From Ligula intestinalis (Eukaryota; Platyhelminthes; Cestoda; Diphyllobothriidea; Diphyllobothriidae), in assembly GCA_036362985.1 (NCBI GenBank), contig JAYGXS010000001.1:43637430-43701429 (forward strand): 64,000 nucleotides of DNA, written 5' to 3'. Every line of letters begins with the position of its first letter. The stretch's first letter is position 1. Positions 22,641 to 34,900 of this stretch are shown in pieces. Under the pieces are notes generated by a model that saw only the letters and a list, made by a program, of their open reading frames with translations, was not told the origin of the DNA and searched no databases. The translations under genes were made by a program, and so were the position numbers.

Positions 22641-24350
22641 GCACGTCGTGGAACATACGCCAGGTTAGTGGTAAGCCCCCGATACTGTGATTCTGACCGC
22701 GATGTGAATGGAGGATTTATTGCCGAAAACTCGGGCAAGGTCGATCGCTGGCGTGAACACTTCGAGCACCTACTCAACTTTGACGAACAACCCATCACAG
22801 CCTCCCTTTCCTCCACAGCGGATTTTCAATCCTCTCCTGCCTACGCGGTGTCGTGTGACATCCCTTCCGAAGACGAAGTTACCATTGCAATGCAGAGGCT
22901 ACGCAACAACAAGGCGTGCGGAGAGGACGGTATTCCTGCAGAAATCTACAAGTCCTGTGTCGACATCCTGGCTCCTTGGCTCCATGAGGTGATTGTACAG
23001 GCGTGGCGAGAAGAGACCGTTCCCGATGACAGGCTCAGATATTCTTGTACCTGTCCACAAGAAGGGAGATAAGACAAGATGCGAGAACTACAGTGGCATA
23101 AGTCTTATCGATGTTGCTGCAAAGATCTTCGCTGTTGTTCTTCTCAGGCGCTTCCAGTCTGTACGTGACTCCAAAACACGATCCAACCAAGCCGGATTCC
23201 GAGCTGGGCGTGGATGTGCGGATCAAATACTCACACTGAGGCGCACTAGAATAACGCCATAGCTACCAGCCGACCAAACTCGTTGCGATGATTAAGGCCT
23301 ACTATCGGTCTACCACCGCACGAGTCCTGGTCCACAACTATCTCTCTCAGTCGTTCGATATCCGGTCTGGTGTCCGACAGAGCTGCGTCCTTTCGCCCAT
23401 TCTGTTTAACGTCATTGACTGGATTCTCAGCAAAGCCCTACATGAAGAGGACGGTGTTGAACTTGCACCCGGACGCCGACTTACTGACCTTGACTACGCC
23501 GATGATATTGCGCTGTTAGCCTCAAACTTTGATGGCCTAGTCAGTAGTGTCGCGTTTAAATGAGATCGCTATGTCGGTAGGCATGTCCATAAATTCCGGA
23601 AAGACGAAGTTGTTCTCGAGCTGCATCCCTGACCAGTAAAAAGCAACCCTGGGGATTAATGGCCATCAACTTGAAGAAGTAGACAGCTTTAAATAACTCG
23701 AGGCGAGGCTGCTACCGAATGGGCAGAGCAAGGACGACATTGTCGCCCGCATCGATGCTGCTCGCTGGGTTTTCTCAATCCTTCGAAAGCGCCTGTGGAT
23801 CCGACGTGACATCTCCATCGCCACGAAGATTCGTGTATACCGTGCATCCATCCAGTCAGTCCTCTTCTATGGATGTGAATGCTGGGCTGTGCGCGCTGAA
23901 GATGAGCGAAGACTGGAGGTCTTTGACGACCAGTGCCTGAGGATGATCCTGCGAGTTAAGTATAACGACTTCATCTCAAATGAGAAAGTCCGCATCCGCT
24001 ACGATCGTATCACGAGGATATCTCGGGCCAGTCAATAAAGGCGATTGAGGTGGTTTGGACACGTTCTCCGTCGTCCGCCCCACGAGCCTACCTATGCTGC
24101 CCTCGACCCGGCACCGCAGCCCACCTGGAAACGTCGAAGAGGAGGGCAACTGAAGACCTGGCTAGACACCGTCCGTCAAGACATGGAAGCAGTTCTTGGA
24201 CCTTCTATTTTCGGCCTCCGTCGCTGGAGAAGGGACTGGGTGCAGCTTTCGAGATCCGCTACCGCCAATCGCCACGCATGGAGAGGTACCGTTCGTGACA
24301 TCATTGAGGCCGGCTAGATCAGACATTATCACAGTCGTAACAAGTAAGTA
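22640..24350 (+). mobile_element. Second RTE-like retrotransposon, broken
   Basis: The sequence encodes V-N-G-G-F-I-A, V-D-R-W-R-E-H-F, G-E-D-G-I-P-A-E-I-Y-K, H-K-K-G-D-K, G-F-R-A-G-R-G-C-A-D-Q, G-V-R-Q-S-C-V-L-S-P and L-D-Y-A-D-D-I-A-L-L across at least three frames, then W-F-G-H-V-L-R-R and L-K-T-W-L-D-T-V near 24050-24180. The catalytic Y-A-D-D is intact, but frameshifts near 23050, 23250 and 23570 break the protein. The endonuclease is absent, so it is 5'-truncated. AAGTAAGTAAC near 24344 is the tail. Confidence 0.8.
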
Positions 24351-24812
24351 ACTAATTACATAACTTTGGCACTGCCCCAGCTACTTTTGATTGAGGCCAA
24401 TTAACCCCTTTCCCGTCAGCACGTAGTTATAGTGAAAATCATGCTACCGAACGCCGTAGAAAGTCATTAACAGCGAGTTTAAAGTCATGCAAACTAAAAG
24501 CAGTGCCAGACACTCCTGTATGAGACCGTCTGTTTTATCCTCAACGTGTCCCCCGTCAACAATGGCATTTTTAAAATTCAAACATAGGCAAGTGCAGACG
24601 GGATTTGTAAGCTGTCAGTAATTTCAAAAACATTTAGTAGGGAAATGCACTTCACTGAAAAAAAGAAACGCACGAGAAGCATTAAATCAGCAAAGGAGAT
24701 AAATATAAGTAATCTCACTGAAGAATACAGCGGATAAGTTTGTCATGTAAAATGGAATGTGTACTACGCGAGTTGGTGTCAGAAATTTTTGGGGAAGTTC
24801 ATTAGAGACCGA

Positions 24813-25348
24813 TTATTTCGCGGTAAGGATCAGGGCCAAGATTAGGCCGTATAATCCAAGTACCTCTGCAAATATAAGAATTAGAATCATCCCAACGAAA
24901 ACACGCGGCTCTTTGCTGTAAGCTCGCACACCCGCATCACCAACAATGCCGATGGCGTATCCCGCAGCTAATCCACTCAAACCAACGCTGAGTCCAGCAC
25001 CAAAGTGACTGAGAGACCTACACAAAAATCGCAACACAAAAGAAGACGTACTGCTGCAGTGTGTAGTCAACACCTACTTGGCCGGCAATTAAAACAGACA
25101 CGACAAGTCCGTAAACAGCAATAATACCAGCCATTACAATAGGCACCAAAGACTTCATTATTAGTTCAGGCTTTCTCACGGCCATGCATGAAATACCCAT
25201 GCTAGACTTGGCAGTTCCATACGCAGCACCACATGCTAAGAAAAAGATTTTCAAACTAAGAGTCAAAGTTACCGCAAAATATCATGGACGCCGACGTCCC
25301 AATTATACCAAAAAATGGAGCATATATAGGAATTGCTACATCCGCCAT
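24813..25348 (-). CDS. ATP6V0C: V-type proton ATPase 16 kDa proteolipid subunit c, three exons
   Basis: Exons are 25273-25348, 25052-25235 and 24813-25017. The introns, 25236-25272 (37 bp) and 25018-25051 (34 bp), both run GT to AG and restore one frame of 154 residues plus TAA, the usual length of this family (about 155). The protein forms the rotating c-ring of the membrane V0 sector that carries protons into vacuoles, lysosomes and endosomes. It has four hydrophobic helices. The last contains L-I-F-A-E-V-L with the proton-carrying glutamate at residue 138, and the third has the G-x-G-x-S-x-G-L-x-G-L packing motif. The start is the ATG at 25348, giving M-A-D-V; no stop or shift breaks the frame. 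Neighbours are dead LINEs on both sides, so it stands alone. Everything expected of a working copy is present. I see no clear AATAAA just downstream. Confidence 0.95.
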
Positions 25349-25559
25349 GATTTACAACGAACAGCTGACTACACCTCAAATTGCGCAAATGCAACCAGCA
25401 TACCGACCTAGGCAATAAGTCACTTTCAGTCCCTTTATTAAGGGAAAAAAGCTTTCGCCTTTAAGCTCCCTATTCATAACCAAAAATCGAAAAATATGCC
25501 AAGATTCTTGACCATCTTCGTAGCCCTCGCCTGCACTCATTCCAGGTACAGGTAATCCT

Positions 25560-27210
25560 TGTTGAACCACGGACGCCAGGTTTTGACGGCATGCTCCAAG
25601 TGGGACCGAAAAAACGCTCTGGAGGTTTTCCTGAAGAGCTCCTTGTCAATGTTGACGAATCCCCGCCTTATCGCAAACAGAACCTGCTTCGCGTGATTAG
25701 CTGACTTTATACACACTGTGAAGATGGTTCAAGCGAGGAATTTCTTAGAACACCGAGGTCATTTTGTTCATCCACATTTGAAAGCGGGTGCCCGTCGAGG
25801 AGTTATTGGAAGGAATCGTCCTTCTCATTAGTCCTTCAAGTAGGGAGTCTTAATACCACACACTTAATAACGTTGAAGTTTAAGAGCCAATGAGCAGACC
25901 AGCAGCTAAGTTGATTGAGACTCTCTTGAAGTGCTTCCCTATCGGCGTCAGACCTGATGGCTCTCCAGAGTTTGACACCGTCGACAAACACGATGGCGCT
26001 CCAACCCAGGCCGTTGACGCAGTCGTTGATATAGATAAGGAAGAGCAGTGGCCCTAAGACAGAGCCTTGGGGGACGCCACTCAGCACACATGTAGCGGTT
26101 GACTTCGAGATACCGATGCACACAGTTTGCGATCACCCTGTGAGAAAATCTGTGATCCATGCCAGAAGGTTTCCCCGTATGCCCATTTTCGATAAGTATT
26201 ATATTAGACAATTATTTGGGAAGCCTTCGAATGCCTTCTTAAAGTCCGTATAGATGATGTCAACCTTATAATCTTCGTCCAGTGCGCGAGTTCACTGCTC
26301 AGTGGAGAGTAGTAAACTGAAAGGGCAAGAATAGTTCTTTCTGAAGCCGTGTTGGAGCCCTGACAGTTACTTGATCTCCTCCAAGAACTTCATTGTCGTC
26401 TTCTTAATTATCCTCTCCAGCATCTTACAGCAAATGCAAGTTAGGATGACGGGCCGGTTATTGTTGACGTTCGTACGGGCTCCGCCCTTATATATCGGGT
26501 AAATATTCGCGGTTTTCCATTCGGATGGCAATTTCCCTAATTCAAATGAAGAACGAAGGGTATGTGGTAGGAACTCTGAGAGCTCGCTTGCCAATTCTTT
26601 CAAGAACTCGGCTGGATGACTGGATGACCGGATGACTTTGCTTCTTTGAGGCCTTGCAGCTCCCTCTCAACTACAGATGATGGGAATAACAGAGATTAAA
26701 TTGCCGGACCGGCATTTACAACAGCACTTTTGGCACCATCAAAAATGAAGCACGGGTTCCCTAGTGAATACCGAAGCAAGGAAATAGCTACAGTACTCGG
26801 CTTTCTTGTCATTCTCAACGATTTCACCGCCAATATCATCCTTAATTTCTGAGACTGGAATCTCTTTTTCAATCTACTGTTTATATAGCGGAAAAGAATT
26901 TTGGGCTTTTCTTCGGCTTGTTGCAGGATTCTTGATTCATTATTCTTCCTGGCCTGGCAAATCGATTTTTTACCGCATTTCGTTGGCTTCTAATTCCTTG
27001 AGGTGTACTGATGACCCAGTTTCCCTGAACAACTTTCATTGCCTATTTTTCTTCTTGAATTGCCTGTGAAGGTCTCGTGTTAATCAGACAGGGCGACTAG
27101 TGGTCTTGTGTACCTTCACCGGACAAAAGCGCTTAATCAAATCTAATGCAATTCTCTTGAGTGATCTCCAAAGTTCTTTAATGCCCACGATGACTTATGG
27201 TTTTCTAACC
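25560..27210 (-). mobile_element. CR1-like non-LTR retrotransposon, broken
   Basis: On the minus strand, pieces read L-P-S-E-W-K-T-A-N-I-Y-P-I-Y-K-G-G, I-C-C-K-M-L-E-R-I, then S-G-V-P-Q-G-S-V-L-G-P-L-L-F-L-I-Y-I-N-D, the CR1/jockey-type signature. The catalytic Y-A-D-D reads F-V-D-G. The 3' part (25560-25830), in frames with stops, resembles the usual thumb and R-P-H-L-E-Y end. The 5' part, to about 27200, is heavily decayed. It lies just upstream of the V-ATPase gene on the same strand. Confidence 0.75.
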
Positions 27211-27224
27211 TTTTCTGTACTAGG

Positions 27225-30100
27225 GATGCTTCACTATCCGAGGAGATAAACAATACCAACTTTGGTGTTCTTAACACAGATGGAACGTCCACGAGACTGT
27301 CTCATTCAGGTACTTGCGTTAGCCCTGACATTTCCATCGTCAGTTTCGCCCTATTACTATCAACCTCATGAGACTCTCTATGCAAACTCTGCTCTGACAA
27401 TCTCTTGATAGTTATCACAATCAGCACACATGCTTCCCCTATTTGTAACGATCGCAAGTGCTTTATGAATCTACGTAAAGCCAACAAGCCTGGTTTCCTT
27501 AGTGAAACTGAGAATCTCTTTGACCAGGCCCCTTTCCCTCCAGATGTCCGCCAGGGTGTATCGATTTTCATTCACATCATGCATATCACCTCTACGCACA
27601 ACATTCCTGCGGGCAAGGTCTTTGATCCCATCCCAGGATACCCTTCTGATGCGGCCACCTTATCAAGAGAATGTGACGTCACCCGGGCTCAAAACCCTCA
27701 ACACCCGTCGTTGCCGGCCATGACCTTAGAGATCTCCAGATTGGTCAATGAACCCAAGAGGACCTATGGCAAGAACAACTAGCCACTTTATCCAGCCGCA
27801 CTAATAACAGCAAGTTATGGCAGACAATCGAATCCGTCTGTAGAGGGGCGCCTGCTCCTCCCAACCAAGTTATCAAATTCAATGGTATACCGACAAAGAC
27901 CAACAGGGACACTGCCAACAAATTCAATGTGCTATTCACCACGATTCGAAAAAAATGAATATAGCAGTGTCATGCGGAAGGTAATATTCAAGGGCACACA
28001 CAGATGAGCCACATCGTTATTTATATTCTGACTATGTATTCTGATACCCACTGCCTCTGTTAGTAAGGAGGCTTGGAAGCAAACTCAGTCGAAGCTGAGC
28101 GTGGGGCAGAACAATAGGTATTAACGAAACATTACTGGTATAGACGGGTTCCCGGCACTACACTCGGGTTCCCGGCACTACACTTGGGTTCCCAAACCGA
28201 TGCAGCATAATAGAACATAGGAAACTTTTATTGATGCCGCTCAAATTCTCAGCTCATGATACCACAAGCGCGATTAAGAGTGCTAAGAACTCTAAGGCGT
28301 TTGGACCTGACGACATTACGATGAAGCACCTAAAACACCTAGGCCCCAGATGTGTCGAATTCTTGACCATGTTGTTTAATTTGTCTCTAGCCACGTGCCG
28401 TATACCAGCAATCTGGAAAATGACCCATATCCTTCCTAGCCAAAAAGCGGGTAAAGACGCCACTGTCTCTGACAGTTACCGCCCGATCTCTCTCCTTAGC
28501 CCAGCCGTGAAAGTAATTGAGCGTCTTATTCTCCCCTCGCTCAATAGACATGCCAAAACCAAAGAACCCCAACACGGTTTCAGAGCATTCCACTCTACGT
28601 TGTCAGTCCTACAACGCGTCACGGACCACATTGCATGTGGATTCAACAAAACTAAACCTGTGGACAGAACAGTAATGGTCGCCCTCCACCTCACTAAAGC
28701 TTTTGACTCGGTTAACATTGACGCCTTGATGACACTTCTCATGGAATCGTCTCTACCGAACGAGTTCTGCAGACGGCTGAACTGCTATCTCCGTGGCAGA
28801 CAAATGCGAGACGAATTTTCAGGCACGCTTTCCAAAGCCCGCAACTCCAGGACAAGAAATTCTCAAGGTTCTGTCATTTCACCATCGCTATTTAGCATCT
28901 ATTTGGCTGACCTCCCGAATCCCCCTGAAGTCGAAATAGTGTCTTACGCTGATGAAATAACCCTGCTGTCCTCTAACCTGAACTTTTGCATGGCTGCGGA
29001 TGCCTTAAATACCTGTATGCCCAGTATAGTCCAGCACCTAGACGATAGGCATCTGAAGCTATCCGCGCCAAAGTCCTCAGTAACCCAACTGATCCCAACG
29101 AATACAAGTCCTATCCTCCAATTAAGGTATAAAACAGTGACATTTCTTTATGTCAGTATCCTTAACTCCTAGGCCTCACTCTCGACTCGAAGCTGGCTCT
29201 ACACCGCCATGCTGACATCCAAGCTAAGCTCAACACCCTAAAAGCATTGGCAGGTTCTTCTTGGGGTCAGGACACTGAGACGCTAGTCACGACATACCGG
29301 GCAACAGGCAAGACGACAGAGCATGCATCAGCTACCTTTGCCCCAGTTTTAAGCGACACCAGTTGGGCGAAAGTCAAACGCGTTGAGAACGCTGCTTTCC
29401 GCATCGCCACGGGCTGTGTTAACATAACCAATGTAGATCACCTCTATCAGGAAACTCAAGTCCCGCCTCTGAAAGTTCACTCCATCATGCAGGCAAAAAT
29501 CTACATTGCGCAGTCCCATAACCCAGAACATCTGGGTAATCGTCTCTTAACACGCCCTCCAAATGCTAGACGCATGAAGCAATCTATCATAGACGCGTAC
29601 CGCCCACATGTTTCGATGTACCCTACTAATCTACCGATACCAGACCTCGTTAAGCGTATCCACACCGAAACTGTCGAGCAAGCCATAAGCAGTTATAATC
29701 CCAACAAAATCCTCAACGCTCCTCCGCCGGTCTCCGACGTCATGGCCCGAGGAAGTAGGCCCAACCTGTCCAGAAACGCCAGAACCGGACTATCCTAGCT
29801 GCGTTCTGGCTTTTCCACGCTGCTGAATTCATTCAAAAGCCGTCTCACCTCATGCTTCGACAACGTCACAGGCAATTGTCTTGTCTTCTGCCTTCTCATA
29901 CAACGTGCCACTTCTTCGACTGCCCGGCCAACCCTACGGACCTCACACCTGAGGATCTATGGCTTCGCCCAGACAAAGCTGCCGAACTCCTTCATCTTTC
30001 TTAAAAATTTTATAACTTCATCTTTCTTAAAAAAAATTATACCATGTATTGCTGGCAAACTAGGTTAAGGGGTAAGTTAGTACAACAACAACAAGATAAC
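27225..30100 (+). mobile_element. Jockey-superfamily LINE, broken
   Basis: The end of an endonuclease (V-S-P-D-I-S-I-V-S, near 27312-27340) is followed by a linker (27405-27960) and a 313-residue reverse transcriptase piece (28231-29172) with D-S-Y-R-P-I-S-L-L-S, L-T-K-A-F-D-S-V-N and Q-G-S-V-I-S-P-S-L-F. The catalytic Y-A-D-D reads Y-A-D-E, and the A-K-A-F-D aspartate is kept. A further piece (29247-29798) has R-I-A-T-G-C and L-L-T-R-P-P-N-A-R-R-M-K. The 3' end has AT-rich sequence and ACAACAACAACAAG near 30078. A short triplicated 20-mer at 28144-28196 interrupts the linker. Confidence 0.8.
28144..28197. repeat. 20 bp tandem repeat inside the jockey-like LINE
   Basis: GGGTTCCCGGCACTACACTC and GGGTTCCCGGCACTACACTT stand in tandem, followed by a partial third GGGTTCCCAAAC. 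It lies in a region where the LINE frame is lost. Confidence 0.7.
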
Positions 30101-31913
30101 TTTCAAACTTCCCAGGGATATTTTCCTTCGGAACAATAAAAGCGTCCTCAATGTCACTGATTGAAACTACAGAAAATCTGATTTTTGATATCCGCCGACA
30201 TATTGACCCCATTAACCAGAACATGAAACAAAGGGAGCCCGCTCGTTCAAACTGGTGGTTGAAGCAAGAGACCACAATATGTAACAGAAAATCATATACA
30301 CGAATATATACTCAACGGAGCTGGAGCGCTGCAAACAACATGTTATTGTGGAGGTGACTTATACAATCGGCTGGAGATACGCACATACCAAGTGAAAAAC
30401 ACGGATACTGAAAGACAGTAACAACCAGCAGGGGTTTAGCAAAATTACAACTCCGTTTTCTTGTCCTTTGGCTGTTTGCCTGTAGACAGAAAAGAAACAA
30501 AATACACGTAAGACAAAAACATATCACAAATATCTACCAAAAAGGCATAGTTCAGAAAAGAATGGCGTTTGCAGATCATACAGGAAGACTTATGGGGTGT
30601 CCAGTCCAACGTGAAGGTCGTGTCAGGTCACATCATCCTTTTCGTGCAGGCTGTGGCTACGCCTAACGTCCTTAGCTGGCCCTTAATTTTTACTTATGGC
30701 CCCGGAGCTAGGCTCTGCCTAGCGGACACACCCCAGGTACCCATTCGACCGGCGGGTGAAACAAAGTAAGTGTCTCCCATGTATGCCCTCTCCCACACCC
30801 GTTTTTTCCCGGGTAGCATAGAAGTGACCATATTAGAAGCAGGAGGCACATAGTGACTAATTATCGCATGCCCGTAGTTATAATTCTCTAGAAGCTATGG
30901 TGGTAATATCAGGAGCAACGGTAGCAGTGCAAGTAGTAGAACAATCTTCACAGTATGCTTAACTAGTCACTAGTCCCTCTACTATTAATAATTTATTAGT
31001 AAGAGCGGTACTGCTACTATGGTTAATATTACTAGTTGTGTTAGTATCTGTATCACTAGTATTACATTTTTCCCTTTTTACTGCATTGTTTCATTGCCTT
31101 ACTGTGTCTATCTGGTATTTTCTTTTTTCAACTGTTGTCTGAAATCATTGTATATGTCCTAGCATCGTACTATTTGTTCGTGCAACTTAGCATTACTTCT
31201 AGTACGACATTATCTGACGGTACTTCTTTGCAGCAATATCAGTATTATCAACCTTATGTCATTATCATGCTTATTTTACTAGTACTTGCAGTCTTCCATT
31301 ATCAGCATTACTAGTAGTGTCATTGCCTTTATTAGCGCTATCGCACAGGCAAAAATGGTGGTCCTGCATCAGCCGCTCTTTCACCCATTTCTTGATTGAG
31401 AAAACGTAACCTACACAGTCCGTTCTGCTATCAGATCGATGAAACATCACGCTCCTGTCACTTACAGGTGCCCATTGCAATCGAAAAATAATGAACTAGT
31501 GGCCTAACTGGACGGTAAGTTGACATCAATGAAAAAGTGGAACTTGTCCAATTTCCACGTCTCTCTTGCTGGGATTGGGTTGACGACAGTAAACAAGCCA
31601 TAATTAGTAACTCTACTCTCATTATTTTATCGGTAATAGTTTCCAAGGATTGATTAATCTACAAACTGTGTCACATTCAAACGAAAATTCAGTTAACATA
31701 TAAAAAAAATAAACCAAAATGAACCTTCCTGATACATGTTCATCCTCCAATGAGCAGACAGGAAAAAAAGTCATCCTAATTGAACGAAACTCGTAAGTTT
31801 TAGACATAAGATCACGAAAGAGACTAGTTGTGAACCGGGTAGTTAAATTAACAGGAAAGGACTGTAAAAGGATGACCACCGAGGTGGATGATGACCATGA
31901 AATACTGGTGAAT
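30101..31913. other. Region downstream of UGGT; no gene seen
   Basis: This is AT-rich sequence with short TA/AGT-rich simple stretches (30950-31330). If UGGT has a further 3' exon after the GTGCGT site at 31938-31939, it should lie here on the minus strand. I found no KDEL- or HDEL-like codons before a stop in a good context. Confidence 0.35.
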
Positions 31914-34900
31914 TTATGCGCAAAAAACTATAAACGCACTCGGAGACTCTTTTGCTGTTGTCTTCTGCTCCAAAGGAGGAACGGCAGTTGTCTTCTGCTC
32001 CATGGGAGGAACTGCAGTTGTCTTCTGCTCCATAGGAGGAACGGCAGTTGTCTTCTGCTCCATAGGAGGAACGGCAATTGTCTTCTCGACAGTCGAGGAA
32101 GAAGGGAGACCCGCCAACTTGCTGCCACCCTCAGCTACGCGTTCTTGAAGTCTTCTGATTTCCCGATCGTATTTATTCCAATTGGGTATTATACGCATGG
32201 CCGCTGACAACTTTGGTTCCTTCGTCATTGGGTTGTTACAGAGGTCGATAGTTTTGGCAGACTGTTTGCTCTCATCGGAGCACCAGGTTTCACACCATAG
32301 CCACTCCTGAGGCAGCGACTTAATAGGTACCTAGATCACGTAAAAAATAGACGCCGGGTTAGTAATAGGCGTTTTGTAATCTCTACTCTTCAACGTGCCT
32401 ACGTTAAAAAATACAGGCCTGTTTACCCTGGGCAAAAAAGCCAGCCTACCTGGTGGATCATGTTATTGGGAAGGTCTTGGTCAAGATTTGAAAGGCTATT
32501 TGGATCTTGACTCAGTGCGTGATACTGACCACGCAGACGATCACCGGCCGCCATCTTGCGGAAGCGCACCAAATCTACGACGTAGAGGGCTGAGATGTGG
32601 TAGGGTCGCTCTCCAAGATGAGCAGCCCAGTATCCATGCTTCCAGAAACGGAAGCCCTCCATCTCCTTGCGCGAATCGCAGAAGGGTGTGTAACCGTAGG
32701 ATGCACCACCGAGGTCCAGGTCAACAAGCTCCTGCAGATCCGTTCGAACAACCTGAAAGCGGCACATCATGGTTTTATTTTAATCTTTTAAGTTTAATAT
32801 AAAGTCGTTCTTAGTTTGTAGCCTATTTGCAGGCACTTTTTCGCATATCTTGTTTCCTATCGGTTGTATAAGTCATTTTAATCATCACACGCACATTTTT
32901 GGTTATTGAAATAATTATTTCCTATTATATTCTGCTTTTATACGCTTAACTGTTTAATTTATTTTTCCTTCCCCGTGAAATGATCCCTATTAACACTACT
33001 CCCGAAAAACGCAATGATGGTGCCTCGGCATATGAGAATGTTGCCATGTCCACTTAAAAAAATAGAACGCGTAATTAAGGGCATTCACAAAACTCACCTG
33101 ATCAGCATCAACATAAATTATCTTCTTGACACTGAGCGGGAAAAGGACGTCGAGGAACAGGATTTTGTAGCCCCAGATGATGCGCTGTTTTTCAGTTTGC
33201 GGATGAAGCCAGCGGGGCCATTGGTACTGGACAAGTTCGTACTCAAAACCATATTCAGCTGCCATATGCGGTATAAATTCTTTGAAGGACGGTGAGAGGT
33301 AATTTTTCAGGAACCAAAACTTGACGGTTGAGTTTGTGTGTTCAATGACGCTAAGCATCATAATGCTGAAAAGAAAATGACGGGAAAATAGGCAGCATTA
33401 AGGACTGCACAAAACAAGGCAACAGAAGAAACGGCGTTCACTCATATCAAAGTTCGTTGTTAGTGGGGAATTCCAGGTAGGTAAAAATTAAAAACAATGG
33501 TCTAGTTTATAGGCCGAAAACTCTTGACTATATCTACAACAGATGCGTCGTCCTTCAACCCACAAGTGTGAGATGTGAATAGCCACATTTTTACAGCTGA
33601 TTAAATGTCGGTGCGATTAACTTGCAACATGAAAACGGATACAGTTAATTAATAATATCGAAAACTGTTAATAGATGTGCAAAAGTCCTTCGTCCACATA
33701 ACAATGATCAGAAGCGTTGAAAGGAAAATGCCGATTCTGTGATTAAGTTAATTTCTAATGCAATCCACGGACTTCATCTAGCAGGTTGCTATGATCCGCG
33801 AGACCAGCAAACAAAAATTGGAGGTGGACAATCGAAATAGCTGAAGTCCAACATAAGTCCCATCCCAAAACACTACAAGGTTCCCAGTTCATAGCAATGT
33901 AAAAGCAGTATAAAAGTTGAACACCATTGGCTTGAACTATGAAACACTGTCAGATGACAAGTCTCCTCAGCGTCGGCGATAGTTGTACTGAAGGGGATAC
34001 CGGCAAAGACAGAGGAGACTGTAAGCTTTTCCCGTCAACGTAGCGGTCATCAGTCGGCCTTAGGCAACCTGGAATTGAAACAGGTGTCCCCTGGTCTTCG
34101 AGTGTTTAATTTTCCAAGTCCTAAGGTCAACGGAACGAGCAGGGCCATGACTTGATAGCTACACGACCTTCCAGCATACGTGCTGCTATTTTTACTGGTC
34201 ACGAATGTGACCATACCTGGTTGAACGAGTTTCGAGTACGTCGCGGATTCCAGCTCTGCACTAGAGCGGTCTGTGGTAGCGTAACAACAAAGCTCAAATT
34301 TGCATCTCATCTAGTGACAGAAACCAAACACAGGACGCTTAAGAACCACGTCCACGACCGTGCTATTTGATGCATCAGGTTTCAGGTCGACCTTCACCTC
34401 GGTTTTCCTAGGTGGGTAACAGTGTGGGATCAAAGACAGCAGCATTAGACTTGTGGAACAGCCAGTGCAGGACGCGCCCAAGACATCTCAGTCATCTGTT
34501 TGAATGGAAGGACATTCTTCTGATGGTGTCACAACGGTTTAGACGGTCCCATTTGAAACGAAATCTATGTGCTTCAATTGGTGGATGGTTTTCGGCAAAC
34601 AATTGTCAGCCACCTCCAGTTTTAGTTTATCTTTCACACATAGAAACAGGAAGCTATAGCCACAGAGGATTGACACGACAAAAACCAGGAGCAGGGACTC
34701 ATTATGGCCATGGAGATATGACTTTGATTAGGGCAGCTATTGATCCACAGGCTTGTCCCCTCCGGATCAGCGATCTTGCTAAAAGAAACATTGACCTTCT
34801 CATAGTTAATGGATTAGCCGATCGATTAAGCCACCTTATTCACCCGCTATATTATAGTCTGTAGGTCACCACAGACTTAAGCTAAGGATCATATTTTCAA

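Noticed and set aside
24813..25411. Two overlapping separate proteolipid genes or a frameshifted pseudogene
   Set aside because: Two GT-AG micro-introns join the frames exactly and give the family length with all key residues.
28144..28197. CRISPR-like short repeats
   Set aside because: The units are directly abutting with no spacers, and the genome is eukaryotic.
31928..32128. A second repeat protein read in another frame over the UGGT minisatellite
   Set aside because: A 30 bp unit leaves every frame open by arithmetic; only the UGGT frame continues from a conserved exon.
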